NCBI GenBank assembly: GCA_964432925.1
Contig: CAYSPM010000055.1
Location: 1-15,434 of the forward strand
DNA length: 15,434 bases
Origin: CAYNTC01 sp964432925
GTDB lineage: Bacteria; Planctomycetota; Phycisphaerae; Sedimentisphaerales; Anaerobacaceae
Direction: 5' to 3'
Position numbers and translations under genes: made by a program. Positions 7,838 to 14,186 of this stretch are shown here, one piece after another. The stretch's first letter is position 1, and the number at the start of each line of letters is the position of its first letter. The notes beneath the pieces are model-generated. The model saw nothing but the letters and a program-made list of their open reading frames with translations. It did no database searches and had not been told where the DNA came from.

Positions 7838-8428
7838 ATGGCAGAGCATCAGCCAAGCCGCGATGAAGCTTTGGCACTTTTGAAAGAATATAACAAGAAT
7901 GAGGGATTAATCAAACACGCGCTGGCCGTGGAGGCTGTGATGCGTTACTCTGCCCGAAAACGCGGCGAAGACGAAGAAAAATGGGGCGTGATCGGCCTGA
8001 TCCACGATCTGGACTATGAGCAATTTCCCCAGCAGCATTGCCGGAAGACAGAAGAGATTCTTCGCTCACACAACTGGCCTGAGGACTACATCCGAGCGGT
8101 GTTATCTCATGGTTGGGGGATATGTACGGATGTCGAGCCTCAAAGCGAGCTGGAAAAAGTTCTCTACGCTGTTGACGAGCTTACCGGCCTTATAGTGGCT
8201 ACGGCATTAGTACGCCCGAGCAAAAGTGTGATGGATATGAAGGCGAAATCGGTCAGGAAGAAATGGAAAGACAAATCATTCGCTGCCGGAGTAAATAGGG
8301 AAATAATCGAAAAAGGCGCCCAAATATTAGGCGTGGAACTTAGTGAACTGATTACAGATGCGATTATGGGAATGCGTGAGGTGGCTGACGAGCTTGACTT
8401 ACGGGGTAATGTTGAGATATCACAATAG
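7838..8428 (+). CDS. HD-domain (HDIG-type) predicted metal-dependent phosphohydrolase
   Basis: The 196-residue protein is a stand-alone HD domain, a fold that hydrolyses phosphate esters, often on nucleotides, using metal ions. The ligand set is visible: H27 (IKHALAVE), H56-D57 (GLIHDLDYE), H91 (VLSHGWG) and D113 (YAVDELTGLI). The sequence VDELTGLIVATALVRP and the later KKWKDKSFAAGVNRE are, from memory, typical of the small uncharacterised HDIG hydrolases found across bacteria; the substrate is unknown. There is no signal peptide, so it should be cytoplasmic. GGAG lies six bases before the ATG at 7838; the ATG at 7835 is three bases closer and less likely. The gene precedes the prolyl isomerase by 25 bp and probably shares its mRNA. 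Confidence 0.85.
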   Translation: MAEHQPSRDEALALLKEYNKNEGLIKHALAVEAVMRYSARKRGEDEEKWGVIGLIHDLDYEQFPQQHCRKTEEILRSHNWPEDYIRAVLSHGWGICTDVEPQSELEKVLYAVDELTGLIVATALVRPSKSVMDMKAKSVRKKWKDKSFAAGVNREIIEKGAQILGVELSELITDAIMGMREVADELDLRGNVEISQ

Positions 8429-8453
8429 GTCTTCAAGATTTTAAGGAAAATTT

Positions 8454-9635
8454 GTGTTAGTGTTAAAAGATATGCTCAAGATGAACGAAACAGTAGGTGG
8501 CAAGTGGTCGAAAGCGATCTTGACGTTCTATATTCTCGTTATTTGCCTGTTCAGTGGCTGCGAAGAGAAAGTCAAATCAACTCTTAGTGACGAGGAGTAT
8601 GAACGGATAGCATCTGCGCAAGAGCCGGAGCGCCCGGATGTGCTGATTGTCAGGGGTGAAACTCTTACCTATGAGGAGATAATTAGATCGCCGGCAAATC
8701 GCGACCGACCTGGTGTGTCTCTTATAGAGCGTTTCAAACCCATCACAAAAACAAGTAGCCTTGACGATTTTAGGCAACTGGCACGGACGGAGGTTGAAGA
8801 AGCCGTTATGAGCAGAGTATCAAATATTCTGCTCTATCAGGAAGCCAAACAGCAATTGGGAGAAAATGTAGATGAAGCTCTGGATAAGGCAGCGGAGAGT
8901 GAGTTAAGAAAGCTTATTCTAAGCTTTGGAGGCGACGAGGCCAGAGCTATAGAGGCGCTTGGACAGCGAGGAATGGATCGAAAAAAATTCAAGGAACAAC
9001 AGAAGAGATTGATTCTGACTCAGAGTTACATTGCATCGAAGTTGCCCAATAACAAGCCCATTACACATGGAGAATTAGTGGAGCACTATAACGAATTGAA
9101 AGATGAGTTTTTCTTGACTCCCGCCGTTCTGCAATTCCGGCTAATTGATATTCAGATAGCAAGAGTTGATATCACGAACCCTGACGTGGACCAGCTTGAA
9201 CGAGCCAGAGAGCTGGCCAAAGAATTGATCCGTCGAATCGAGAATGGCGAGGACTTCGGCGAATTAGCCAAGCAATACTCACATGGTCACAGACGTGAGT
9301 TCGGGGGACTATGGAAACCGAGGGCCCCGGAATCGCTGGCCGAGCCATACGATGTTCTTGCCGTTGAGGCAAAGAAAATGCAGCAGGGCGAAGTTACAGG
9401 GCCGATCGAGGCTGAGGGACATATTTTCATAATGAAGCTCGAGAATAGGACCGACAAAGGCTATGTGCCGCTTGAAAAAGTACAGCAACAACTCGAGCAA
9501 AAAATCCATGCCGATCGGCGAAAAGAAGCGTTCGAGGAACTTAACGCAAAGTTGCTGCAACAGGCAGCACTGGGTAATACCGAGCCGTTTATTCAATTCT
9601 GCCTGGAACAGATATATCGCATAAACAATGAATAA
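8454..9635 (+). CDS. Parvulin-type peptidyl-prolyl isomerase lipoprotein (PpiC/SurA-like)
   Basis: The protein is a probable envelope folding factor that catalyses cis-trans isomerisation of proline peptide bonds and/or acts as a chaperone for exported proteins. The N-terminus carries a hydrophobic stretch ending LFSGC, so Cys36 is a likely lipid-attached residue after signal peptidase II cleavage. Residues about 100-215 form a helical SurA-N-like chaperone segment. The parvulin domain spans about 224-332 and shows the conserved ENGEDFGELAKQYS and FGGLW segments and a C-terminal GHIFIMKLENR strand. A helical tail follows. The start is the GTG at 8454, with AAGGA six bases upstream; no ATG start fits that site. 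It follows the HD gene by 25 bp, and acpS begins 65 bp downstream. At 393 residues it fits the family. The client proteins are unknown. Confidence 0.88.
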   Translation: MLVLKDMLKMNETVGGKWSKAILTFYILVICLFSGCEEKVKSTLSDEEYERIASAQEPERPDVLIVRGETLTYEEIIRSPANRDRPGVSLIERFKPITKTSSLDDFRQLARTEVEEAVMSRVSNILLYQEAKQQLGENVDEALDKAAESELRKLILSFGGDEARAIEALGQRGMDRKKFKEQQKRLILTQSYIASKLPNNKPITHGELVEHYNELKDEFFLTPAVLQFRLIDIQIARVDITNPDVDQLERARELAKELIRRIENGEDFGELAKQYSHGHRREFGGLWKPRAPESLAEPYDVLAVEAKKMQQGEVTGPIEAEGHIFIMKLENRTDKGYVPLEKVQQQLEQKIHADRRKEAFEELNAKLLQQAALGNTEPFIQFCLEQIYRINNE

Positions 9636-9700
9636 GGCAGCTCGTATTTATAATCGGGCGGGGCTGCCTGTTGCTCAGGCCGGATAAATATACTCAACCG

Positions 9701-10099
9701 ATGGAAATCGTGGCACATGGTATTGACCTTGTAGATTGTCCGCGGATCGAAGAGATGCTCAAGCGGCACAGCCAGAGGTTTGTCGATAGAGTTTTTACTG
9801 CCGCTGAGCAGAGCTATGCTCAGTCGAACAAAGACCCGGTGGAGAAATTCGCCGGCCGATTCGCTGCTAAAGAGGCGATTCTCAAACTTATGGGGACCGG
9901 CTGGCGAGGCAAAATCGCCTGGACAGACATCGAAGTAGTAAATAATAATTCTGGTCAACCAGAGGTTACTCTTAGCGGAGAGGTAAAAAAAATTGCTGAC
10001 AAACTCGGAATCGAACATATAAGTGTTAGCATCACACACACAGCCAATTTTGCGATAGCCTCAGCCGTTGCGCTCGTCTCGGCGAAGGCCGGGCCATAA
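9701..10099 (+). CDS. acpS: Holo-[acyl-carrier-protein] synthase AcpS
   Basis: AcpS transfers the 4'-phosphopantetheine arm from coenzyme A to a serine of apo-ACP, activating it for fatty-acid synthesis. The 132-residue length fits AcpS, which is about 120-130 residues and works as a trimer. The family's N-terminal HGIDLVDCPRIE contains the magnesium ligand D9. The signature KFAGRFAAKEAILKLMG carries the second ligand, E58. A C-terminal ISVSITHTANFAIASAVA completes the fold. I chose the ATG at 9701 because it gives the usual family N-terminus. A TTG at 9671 would add ten residues with no homology, and a GTG at 9710 is also possible. None has a convincing Shine-Dalgarno sequence. The gene closes the HD/prolyl-isomerase/acpS group. 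Confidence 0.94.
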   Translation: MEIVAHGIDLVDCPRIEEMLKRHSQRFVDRVFTAAEQSYAQSNKDPVEKFAGRFAAKEAILKLMGTGWRGKIAWTDIEVVNNNSGQPEVTLSGEVKKIADKLGIEHISVSITHTANFAIASAVALVSAKAGP

Positions 10100-10160
10100 C
10101 CGGACTGACGGAAAAGGCACAGTGACGTTAGAGGAACGAGGAACGATAGACAACGATTAG

Positions 10161-10181
10161 CCGGCACACCTGTGGTGCCGG
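10161..10181. repeat. Short hairpin downstream of acpS
   Basis: CCGGCAC (10161-10167) and GTGCCGG (10175-10181) form a 7-bp GC-rich stem with a 7-nt loop, 62 bp after the acpS stop codon. It may end or stabilise the upstream transcript. No T-run follows, so it is not a standard intrinsic terminator. Confidence 0.5.
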
Positions 10182-10284
10182 GCTGAGGGGATTGTCTTCA
10201 ACTTCAAGCTCTCAAAGCACATAACTGCTTGGCGATCAGCGGTCAACTGAAATTGTTCGTTGCCTCGCCTTTTTATACAGATGC

Positions 10285-10863
10285 CTACGGTGAGAGTCGA
10301 AGGTAGACTTGGTACTTGCCATCTTTAAACTCAGGCCAGTATTTCGGCCATTTGGGAGTGATGCAGCCGTGAGTGTCAGAGTACTGAAAAACCCATTTCT
10401 CCAACTCCGCGAGTGTCTGGATTTTGGTAAGTGCCATCTGTTCAAGACGTTGCCGATCGGTCTCGACGCCCTGGTTCATATGGTGGTAGTCGTGTCGACC
10501 TTTCCAAAGACAGGAACAGAGATTCTCAAACTTTTCGTCGATGAATTTTCGCTGTTTCAACAATCTGACGTTTTCTTCAAAGTCCGATTCCGGGCGAAAC
10601 TTGTTACATTGGCACATGAACCGAATGAGCGCTTCTCCCACAGCCTGAGATTGCGAGATACATCCGTAAAAGTAGCCGTAACTGAACAGGCCGATGCACT
10701 CTGAAGACGCAGGAGCAAACCACGAGTTTGAAACGATGGGGTGGTGTTCCGCCCGAAGGTACCGCTCTACGCGAACGTCGATTTCTGCGTTGTCCTGCTT
10801 GCGGAGACTACTATATATCTCCGCACGGTGAGTCAAATCCTGTCGATAAGGCCTATCGGACAT
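10285..10863 (-). CDS. Uncharacterised 192-aa protein with an R-x4-H (HEPN-like) motif
   Basis: I do not recognise a named family. The protein is predicted soluble and largely helical. A hydrophobic helix lies at about 57-83 (GLFSYGYFYG, then QAVGEALIRFM). It is followed by a charged stretch and then KGRHDYHHMN, where R123 and H128 fit the R-x4-H pattern of HEPN ribonucleases. The C-terminal part (TDRQRLEQMALTKIQTLAEL, then WPKYWPEF) is conserved-looking, and I recall similar RHDxHHLN segments in uncharacterised bacterial proteins; that is memory only. The ATG at 10863 has AAGAAG eight bases upstream. A GTG at 10869 is in frame but too close to that site. It stands alone, converging on acpS. 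Whether it is a nuclease is unknown. Confidence 0.72.
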   Translation of the reverse strand: MSDRPYRQDLTHRAEIYSSLRKQDNAEIDVRVERYLRAEHHPIVSNSWFAPASSECIGLFSYGYFYGCISQSQAVGEALIRFMCQCNKFRPESDFEENVRLLKQRKFIDEKFENLCSCLWKGRHDYHHMNQGVETDRQRLEQMALTKIQTLAELEKWVFQYSDTHGCITPKWPKYWPEFKDGKYQVYLRLSP

Positions 10864-10950
10864 AACCACAACTTCTTAACTGATGAAAAATATGTCTAAA
10901 CATTGCTTATATAGTTTCCGTATAATACGCGATTCGGGACTACGGCACGT

Positions 10951-11022
10951 CCTACGCTCTGACGAGTCGTAGGGCGAGGCTTGCCCCGCCTAATCAAATC
11001 GGTGGGGTGAACCCCACCCTAC
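10951..11022. repeat. GC-rich palindromic intergenic repeat
   Basis: CCTACG/CGTAGG (10951-10956 with 10968-10973) forms one small hairpin. The segment 10969-11022 is a larger imperfect inverted repeat running from GTAGGGCGAGG to CCCCACCCTAC, with an internal GGGGT-GA-ACCCC hairpin. It is a different family from the repeats near mfd. It lies between two leftward genes, in the region 10864-11098 where no gene is seen. Confidence 0.7.
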
Positions 11023-11098
11023 AAAGCTTAAGCCATCTGCATATTTTTATATAAAGGTTTGGCGATAGGCTTTAAGCATTTTGAGGCATTCAGGATTT

Positions 11099-11431
11099 CT
11101 ATCGCCAACGGCCTGGCGTCCAAATCCAGACTTGTCCTTTTTGCCTGGTTCGGTCAGGTACCCATACCTTACCTCGGCGCGGCGGCGCATCCCAGTGTCC
11201 TTCTCTCCAGGCCCATTTGTTTCCGCTTATAATATAGCTGCCTTTGATCCAGACGTGAAGTCTGCTTGGTGGAGGTGGCCGAGTAATTACTACATAAGGT
11301 GAAGGCGGTGGGCCATAGTCAATTTCAATATCCCCGGCTGAAATATGACCCGAAGGTACAATAGTGCAGCCAGTTATATAACAAATCGACAAAAGACAAA
11401 TAATATAGAAAAAATATTTAAGACCGTTCAT
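11099..11431 (-). CDS. Small lipoprotein with WxxGxW-type repeats
   Basis: The 110-residue protein starts with a lipoprotein signal: a hydrophobic segment followed by the lipobox ITGC, so the cysteine near 22 is probably lipidated. The mature part is proline-rich (GPPPSPYVVITRPPPPS) and then repeats a W-x-x-G-x-W theme: HVWIKGSY, KWAWREGHW and VWIWTPGRW. This matches the WxxGxW (YXWGXW) repeat family of small envelope proteins, whose function is unknown. The ATG at 11431 has GGAG nine bases upstream. Promoter hexamers with perfect consensus lie about 80 bp upstream on the same strand. It appears to be a single-gene unit. Confidence 0.82.
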   Translation of the reverse strand: MNGLKYFFYIICLLSICYITGCTIVPSGHISAGDIEIDYGPPPSPYVVITRPPPPSRLHVWIKGSYIISGNKWAWREGHWDAPPRRGKVWVPDRTRQKGQVWIWTPGRWR

Positions 11432-11508
11432 AATCCCTTACTCCAAATAAAAAAGTATTTCACTGGTGTTTAATTGAAAACCTTCACATATACCTTTTCG
11501 GTACCGTT

Positions 11509-11535
11509 ATTATAAAAATGACATCAGTTTGTCAA
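11509..11535 (-). promoter_or_regulatory. Sigma70-type promoter for the WxxGxW lipoprotein gene
   Basis: Read on the minus strand, TTGACA (11535-11530) and TATAAT (11514-11509) both match the consensus exactly, with a 15-bp spacer. A TAATAA two bases further on gives 17 bp. Transcription would start near 11502 and leave a leader of about 70 nt before the ATG at 11431. Confidence 0.65.
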
Positions 11536-11581
11536 GATACAAAATATGAATGTAAGGGGCCTAAGTAACACCGGACTTAAC

Positions 11582-11609
11582 TTGATTAGAAAGCCCAAAA
11601 AGATATACT
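11582..11609 (+). promoter_or_regulatory. Possible sigma70-type promoter for mnmG
   Basis: TTGATT (11582-11587) and TATACT (11604-11609) are separated by 16 bp and match four and five of six consensus positions. The mRNA would carry a leader of roughly 140 nt that includes the palindromic repeat at 11662-11733. Confidence 0.4.
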
Positions 11610-11661
11610 ACAACGCAATAAAATTCGAAGCACGAAATCTCAAAATGGGATATAGGTTCAG

Positions 11662-11733
11662 AGGCACAAAGGCACATAGTAATTTTTCATTTTGATTCAC
11701 TTTGTGCCTATGTTCCTTTGGTACTTTGTGCCC
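11662..11733. repeat. GGCACAAAG-type palindromic repeat overlapping the mnmG leader
   Basis: AGGCACAAAG (11662-11671) is the exact inverse of CTTTGTGCCT (11700-11709), and a further CTTTGTGCC lies at 11724-11732. The left arm is itself a tandem of GGCACA units (11663-11676). The centre is AT-rich. It is a fourth repeat family in this window, and one arm crosses upstream in-frame start codons of mnmG. Confidence 0.75.
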
Positions 11734-11754
11734 TACCTAAATTTGTTTTGGTTT

Positions 11755-13581
11755 ATGCCTAATATAAGGAAAGACAACTGTTTTGACTGTATTATTATAG
11801 GGGCAGGTCACGCCGGCGTCGAGGCTGCTCATGCTGCTGCTAAAATCGGCGCCAAAACCTGCCTGATAACCATCAGCAAGGACACAATTGCGAAGATGAG
11901 CTGTAATCCAGCTATTGGCGGGCTTGCAAAGGGACAGATCGCGCGCGAAATAGATGCGCTTGGTGGACTTATGGGCCTGGCAATAGATGCTACTGGCATT
12001 CAGTTCAGAATGCTGAATCGTTCCAAAGGTGAAGCTGTTCAGTCACCACGGGCCCAGGCAGATAGAGATAAGTATCAAGAATTTATGCTACAGGCGCTCG
12101 AAGAAACGGCTAACCTGACCATCGTCGAAGCGATAGCAGCCCAGATAATGACGCAAAACAATCAGGTGCTAGCGGTCAAATGCAAGGATGGATCGGTTTA
12201 TCATGCTGAAACGGTCGTTGTAACGCCGGGGACATTTCTTGGCGGGATGATGTACATCGGGCAAGAACGCTGGGCTGGGGGCAGACTCGACGAGCCAGCC
12301 AGTGCAGAGTTGTCAGAAAGTCTCAGGCGGCTCGGGCTTGAGCTTGGACGGATGGCGACAGACACAACGCCGAGATTGGATGCTAAGACAGTAGACGTGA
12401 ATGAATTAGAGATCCAACCAGGTGATGATCCGCCGGTGCCGTTTTCGTTTATGATCGAAAAAATAGATCGTCCGCAGGTACCCTGTTGGATTACGTACAC
12501 CAATGAACAAATACACAAGTTGCTCAGGGACAATTTGCACCGGGCACCGCTCTCGTCGGGGCAAATAAAGGGTACTGATCCACGGTACTGCCCAAGCATC
12601 GAAGCTAAGGTCGTCAGGTTTGCAGATAAAAAGCAACACCGCATTTTTTTGGAACCGGAACAGGAAAACAAAAAAACAATCTACTGCAACGGAATTTTCA
12701 CTTCGATGCCCAGAGACGTTCAAGAGCAGATGCTGAAGATGCTGCCGGGGACAGAAAATGCTCACATCGTTCAATATGCTTATGCTATCGAGTATGACTA
12801 TTGTCCCCCGATTCAGCTAAAGCCGAGCCTGGAATTAAAAAAGATTTCTGGTCTTTTCCTGGCCGGCCAGATAAACGGGACCAGCGGCTATGAAGAGGCA
12901 GCAGGCCAGGGCATTATCGCCGGCATAAACGCTGCTCGAAAACTCCAAGACAAAGAGCCTCTAATTCTTGCCAGAAACCAGGCATATATCGGTGTACTGA
13001 TAGATGATTTGCTCACGAAAGGTATCGACGAACCGTATCGGATGTTTACCTCTCGGGCAGAGTACAGGCTGGCGCTGCGGGCCGATAATGCAGACAGAAG
13101 ACTTACACCAATAGGAAAATCTGTAGGTCTTGTCAGTCAAAAACGATGGGCGAAATTCCAACATAAACTCACGGGTATTAGTAGGCTTAAAGAGTATCTT
13201 GAGAACACGCGTTCAGACGGACTGAGCCTGTGGGAGCAGCTCCGCCAGCCAGCAAGCACCATAGCAGCAACGCTGCACGATGATCCTAAAATCAAAGATA
13301 TGCACCTGTCACCGAATGTGACGCACGCAGTTGTGATTGATGCAAAATATGAAGGCTACCTAACAAAGCAAGAGCGATTAATGGCAGGCTTCGAAGCACT
13401 GGAAAAAAAGAAGATACCAGCAAATTTAGACTACAATAAGATTGTTCACCTTCGCGCGGAGGCAAAGGAGAAATTGTCGGCGTTTCGCCCGAGCACGCTG
13501 GGCCAGGCTGCTCGCATTGGTGGCATTACACCGGCTGATATTACCGTGATACAAATTCACATGAAGAAACACAGTGCTTAG
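11755..13581 (+). CDS. mnmG: tRNA-U34 carboxymethylaminomethyl-modifying enzyme MnmG (GidA)
   Basis: MnmG is the FAD-binding partner of the GTPase MnmE. Together they modify the wobble uridine of certain tRNAs (cmnm5/nm5U34), which keeps decoding accurate. The 608 residues fit the family. The dinucleotide-binding motif IIIGAGHAGVEAA has GAGHAG at 16-21. SCNPAIGG follows, with C50 matching one conserved cysteine, and RYCPSIEAK contains the second, C279. The GidA signature GQINGTSGYEE lies at 371-381. The C-terminal helical MnmE- and tRNA-binding part contains TSRAEYRLALRADNADRRL. I chose the ATG at 11755 because it gives the standard short N-terminus; an ATG at 11710 and a TTG at 11692 lie in repeat DNA. 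No Shine-Dalgarno sequence precedes it. mnmE is not in the window. Confidence 0.96.
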   Translation: MPNIRKDNCFDCIIIGAGHAGVEAAHAAAKIGAKTCLITISKDTIAKMSCNPAIGGLAKGQIAREIDALGGLMGLAIDATGIQFRMLNRSKGEAVQSPRAQADRDKYQEFMLQALEETANLTIVEAIAAQIMTQNNQVLAVKCKDGSVYHAETVVVTPGTFLGGMMYIGQERWAGGRLDEPASAELSESLRRLGLELGRMATDTTPRLDAKTVDVNELEIQPGDDPPVPFSFMIEKIDRPQVPCWITYTNEQIHKLLRDNLHRAPLSSGQIKGTDPRYCPSIEAKVVRFADKKQHRIFLEPEQENKKTIYCNGIFTSMPRDVQEQMLKMLPGTENAHIVQYAYAIEYDYCPPIQLKPSLELKKISGLFLAGQINGTSGYEEAAGQGIIAGINAARKLQDKEPLILARNQAYIGVLIDDLLTKGIDEPYRMFTSRAEYRLALRADNADRRLTPIGKSVGLVSQKRWAKFQHKLTGISRLKEYLENTRSDGLSLWEQLRQPASTIAATLHDDPKIKDMHLSPNVTHAVVIDAKYEGYLTKQERLMAGFEALEKKKIPANLDYNKIVHLRAEAKEKLSAFRPSTLGQAARIGGITPADITVIQIHMKKHSA

Positions 13582-13725
13582 CGAAATATACGCAACTTAG
13601 GTTATGCAAAGCACTTATCTTACGGTCAGAGGCGGAATATGCATAACAACGGTGTGGCTGAGGTGTTTGTTCTAACCAGTGCGCACGGAAGCAGCAAAAT
13701 TTTTTTATTTTTTTGTTGATTGCTT

Positions 13726-13773
13726 GTACAAATGTACGATATTGTAATTGTACGTTTGTAAAATACAATTGTA
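13726..13773. promoter_or_regulatory. Operator cluster for the BlaI-type repressor
   Basis: Two perfect TACA-NN-TGTA dyads occur, at 13727-13736 (extended to GTACA-AA-TGTAC, 13726-13737) and 13764-13773. A third with one mismatch, TACGTTTGTA, lies at 13751-13760. This is the core recognised by BlaI/MecI repressors. Centre-to-centre distances are 24 and 13 bp. A weak promoter, TTGTTG (13713-13718) with TACGAT (13735-13740) at 16 bp, would be overlapped by the first dyad. The last dyad ends just before the Shine-Dalgarno sequence. The layout implies that the downstream repressor controls its own operon. Confidence 0.75.
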
Positions 13774-13788
13774 AAAGGAGGTCTTTCG

Positions 13789-14160
13789 ATGCGTACAAAT
13801 TTACCAGCTTTAAGCCCTGCCGAAACCGAAATTTTGAGATTAGTCTGGCAACTCAACATCGCTACCGTGCAGGAGGTTTGCGACAATTTACCTGCCAGCA
13901 GGAAAATAGCTTATGCAACAGTTCAAACTCTGCTTCGCAGGTTAGAGAAGAAAGGCTACTTAAAACACCGCGTTCGAGGAAAGGCTCACGTCTTTTCGCC
14001 AGCGGTTAAAAAAGATTTGGTTATCAAACGTTCAGTTGGAGATTTTCTGGAACGACTCTTTGGTGGTGACCCAATACCACTTATTCAGTACCTGGCTAAG
14101 CATGGCAAAATAAAGGCAAAGGATATTGATCGACTCAAAAAACTATTAGATCAAAGGTAA
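13789..14160 (+). CDS. BlaI/MecI/CopY-family transcriptional repressor
   Basis: The 123-residue winged-helix protein should bind operator DNA as a dimer and be inactivated by proteolysis when its partner membrane protease is triggered. The DNA-binding domain spans about 8-75: AETEILRLVWQL is helix 1, VQEVCDNL helix 2, AYATVQTLLRRLEKKGYL (41-58) the recognition helix, and HRVRGKAHVFSP the wing. The C-terminal part (FLERLFGGDPIPLIQYL) is the dimerisation segment. The ATG at 13789 has AAAGGAGG seven bases upstream, the strongest ribosome site in the window. Matching TACA-NN-TGTA dyads lie immediately upstream. The M56 protease gene follows after 26 bp, the usual blaI-blaR layout. I give no symbol because a link to beta-lactams is not shown. 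Confidence 0.93.
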   Translation: MRTNLPALSPAETEILRLVWQLNIATVQEVCDNLPASRKIAYATVQTLLRRLEKKGYLKHRVRGKAHVFSPAVKKDLVIKRSVGDFLERLFGGDPIPLIQYLAKHGKIKAKDIDRLKKLLDQR

Positions 14161-14186
14161 ACCTCTTATTGTGGAGCGATAAAAAA

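Larger units (their letters stand above)
11432..11754. other. 323-bp divergent non-coding region between the lipoprotein gene and mnmG
   Basis: It contains a strong-looking leftward promoter (11509-11535), a possible rightward promoter (11582-11609) and a palindromic repeat (11662-11733). The mnmG reading frame stays open back to a TTG at 11692, but that extension is translated repeat DNA and not conserved protein. No gene is seen. Confidence 0.7.

Noticed and set aside
9636..9668. GGCAGC...GCTGCC inverted repeat after the prolyl isomerase gene
   Set aside because: Six-bp stem with a 21-nt loop and no T-run; too weak to call a terminator.
10921..10926. Perfect TATAAT on the plus strand
   Set aside because: No -35-like hexamer at normal spacing and no rightward gene downstream; likely chance in AT-rich DNA.
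13695..13714. T-rich run after mnmG as an intrinsic terminator
   Set aside because: No convincing GC-rich stem directly precedes it.
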